Shown one piece after another: positions 5,225 to 6,057 of a DNA stretch of 6,057 nucleotides. The position numbers were made by a program, and so were the translations under genes. Each line of letters opens with the position of its first letter. Position 1 is the stretch's first letter. The DNA is from an uncultured Oscillospiraceae bacterium (GTDB lineage Bacteria > Bacillota > Clostridia > Oscillospirales > Acutalibacteraceae), in contig CABUYS010000081.1 of the NCBI GenBank assembly GCA_902495835.1, positions 1 to 6,057 of the forward strand, read 5' to 3'. The notes below the pieces were generated by a model that saw nothing but the letters and a program-made list of their open reading frames with translations, was not told the DNA's origin and did not search any database.

Positions 5225-6057
5225 ATGATTTATTTTGAATGTAAAGAAGCGGCGGAAAAACTCGGCATCACAACGCGTCGTATTCAGCAAATGTGCAAAA
5301 AGGGAGAAATAATCGGTGCGAAAAAAGACGGAAAAGCGTGGCTTGTACCGGAAGATTTTATTGCCGGAAAACAAATGAAAAAACGGTCGGTTGATACACT
5401 CAGCGCGGTCGATACGCTGAAAAAACCTTTGCCGATCGGAATTTCAGATTTTAAAAAAGCGACTACCGAATATTATTATGTAGATAAAACTCTTTTGATT
5501 AAAGATTTTTTAGATACCAAACCGCAGGTGTCTTTGTTTACACGTCCGCGCCGTTTCGGAAAAACTTTAACCATGGATATGCTTCGCGTCTTTTTCGAGA
5601 AAACAGACGAAGATACTTCACGGTATTTTAAAAACAAAAAAATATGGGCGTGCGGAGAAGCTTATACATCTTATCAAGGAAAATATCCCGTAATATTTCT
5701 GACTTTTAAAGACGTAAAATGCCGTACTTGGAAAGAAACTTTTGATAAAATAACGAAACTGATATCCATTGAATTTTTACGCCATAGCGAACTTGAAACA
5801 AGCGAAAAATTAAACGCATACGAAAAATCGCAGTACAAAAAAATCGCGAAAGGCGTTGCCGACGAAATAGAATGCCAGATGTCTTTGCAGTTACTTTCTC
5901 TGTTCTTGTTTAAGCATTACGGAAAAGAAAGCGTGATCATTATCGACGAGTATGATACGCCGATACAGCAAGGGCATACGTGCGGGTTTTACGATAGAAC
6001 GATTGATTTTATGCGTTCCTTTTTTTCGGGCGGATTGAAAGACAATCCGTGCCTTGC
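5225..6057 (+). CDS. HTH/AAA-ATPase-like domain fusion protein, N-terminal part (3' truncated by window edge)
   Basis: The frame runs open to the right edge (277 codons seen). The start ATG 5225 has GGGAGG at 5213-5218, 6 bases upstream. Residues about 1-47 form a MerR/excisionase-type helix-turn-helix (CKEAAEKLGITTRRIQQMCK, then GKAWLVPEDF). A short linker repeats the word VDTL twice (about 56-65). From about 68 the protein matches the AAA-ATPase-like family (PF09820 type): PIGISDFKKATTEYYYVDKT, the family's atypical P-loop RPRRFGKTLTMDMLRVFFE (starting near 107), and a Walker B-like VIIIDEYDTPIQQG (from about 237). Family members usually end in a PD-(D/E)xK nuclease-like domain, which would lie off the window. 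Their cellular role is poorly known. The promoter directly upstream and no upstream partner suggest a monocistronic or leading gene, perhaps self-regulated through the HTH. Confidence 0.9.
   Translation, partial: MIYFECKEAAEKLGITTRRIQQMCKKGEIIGAKKDGKAWLVPEDFIAGKQMKKRSVDTLSAVDTLKKPLPIGISDFKKATTEYYYVDKTLLIKDFLDTKPQVSLFTRPRRFGKTLTMDMLRVFFEKTDEDTSRYFKNKKIWACGEAYTSYQGKYPVIFLTFKDVKCRTWKETFDKITKLISIEFLRHSELETSEKLNAYEKSQYKKIAKGVADEIECQMSLQLLSLFLFKHYGKESVIIIDEYDTPIQQGHTCGFYDRTIDFMRSFFSGGLKDNPCL

Noticed and set aside
5186..5374. 62-codon minus-strand frame
   Set aside because: Antisense shadow of the HTH/AAA-ATPase-like gene and across its promoter.

Overview
The window looks like an accessory region of an AT-rich bacterium. 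A Treponema-like spirochaete is my best guess, with low-GC Firmicutes the main alternative. The guess rests on the base composition, the large serine recombinase, the AAA-ATPase-like gene on the right (a family often expanded in such genomes) and a tRNA-Gln remnant. No single marker proves the taxon.

Left part (1-1077): the C-terminal part of a large serine recombinase whose catalytic N-terminus lies off the left edge. Centre (1116-3914): a two-gene anti-phage signalling operon of the CBASS type with its own extended -10 promoter. The first gene encodes a 393-residue protein with a C-terminal SAVED ligand-sensing domain and an N-terminal region I cannot assign to any known effector. The second, overlapping it by 4 bases, encodes a 512-residue cGAS/DncV-like nucleotidyltransferase (SMODS/CD-NTase) ending in an AGS-C sensor domain. 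The expected logic is that infection activates the synthase, the synthase makes a cyclic oligonucleotide, and the SAVED protein binds it and switches on its N-terminal region. No Cap2/Cap3, HORMA or TRIP13 genes are visible, so the layout is the minimal (type I-like) one.

3915-4580 holds no convincing gene. It contains two strong terminator hairpins, further dyads, and a nested inverted repeat (about 4351-4576) that runs up to a small 58-codon ORF (4581-4757).

4758-5224 is an integration scar. The minus strand carries the 3' half of a tRNA-Gln(CUG) gene (4831-4876) with its own terminator to the left. To the right lie a tandem 12-bp repeat and a start-less open frame that may be the worn tail of an integrase-like gene. 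The polarity of the tRNA fragment suggests that an island begins just right of 4876.

Right part (5225-6057): the 5' part of an HTH/AAA-ATPase-like fusion gene. It is driven by a strong promoter with a dyad over its -35 box and a run of 10-bp-phased CGAA words upstream.
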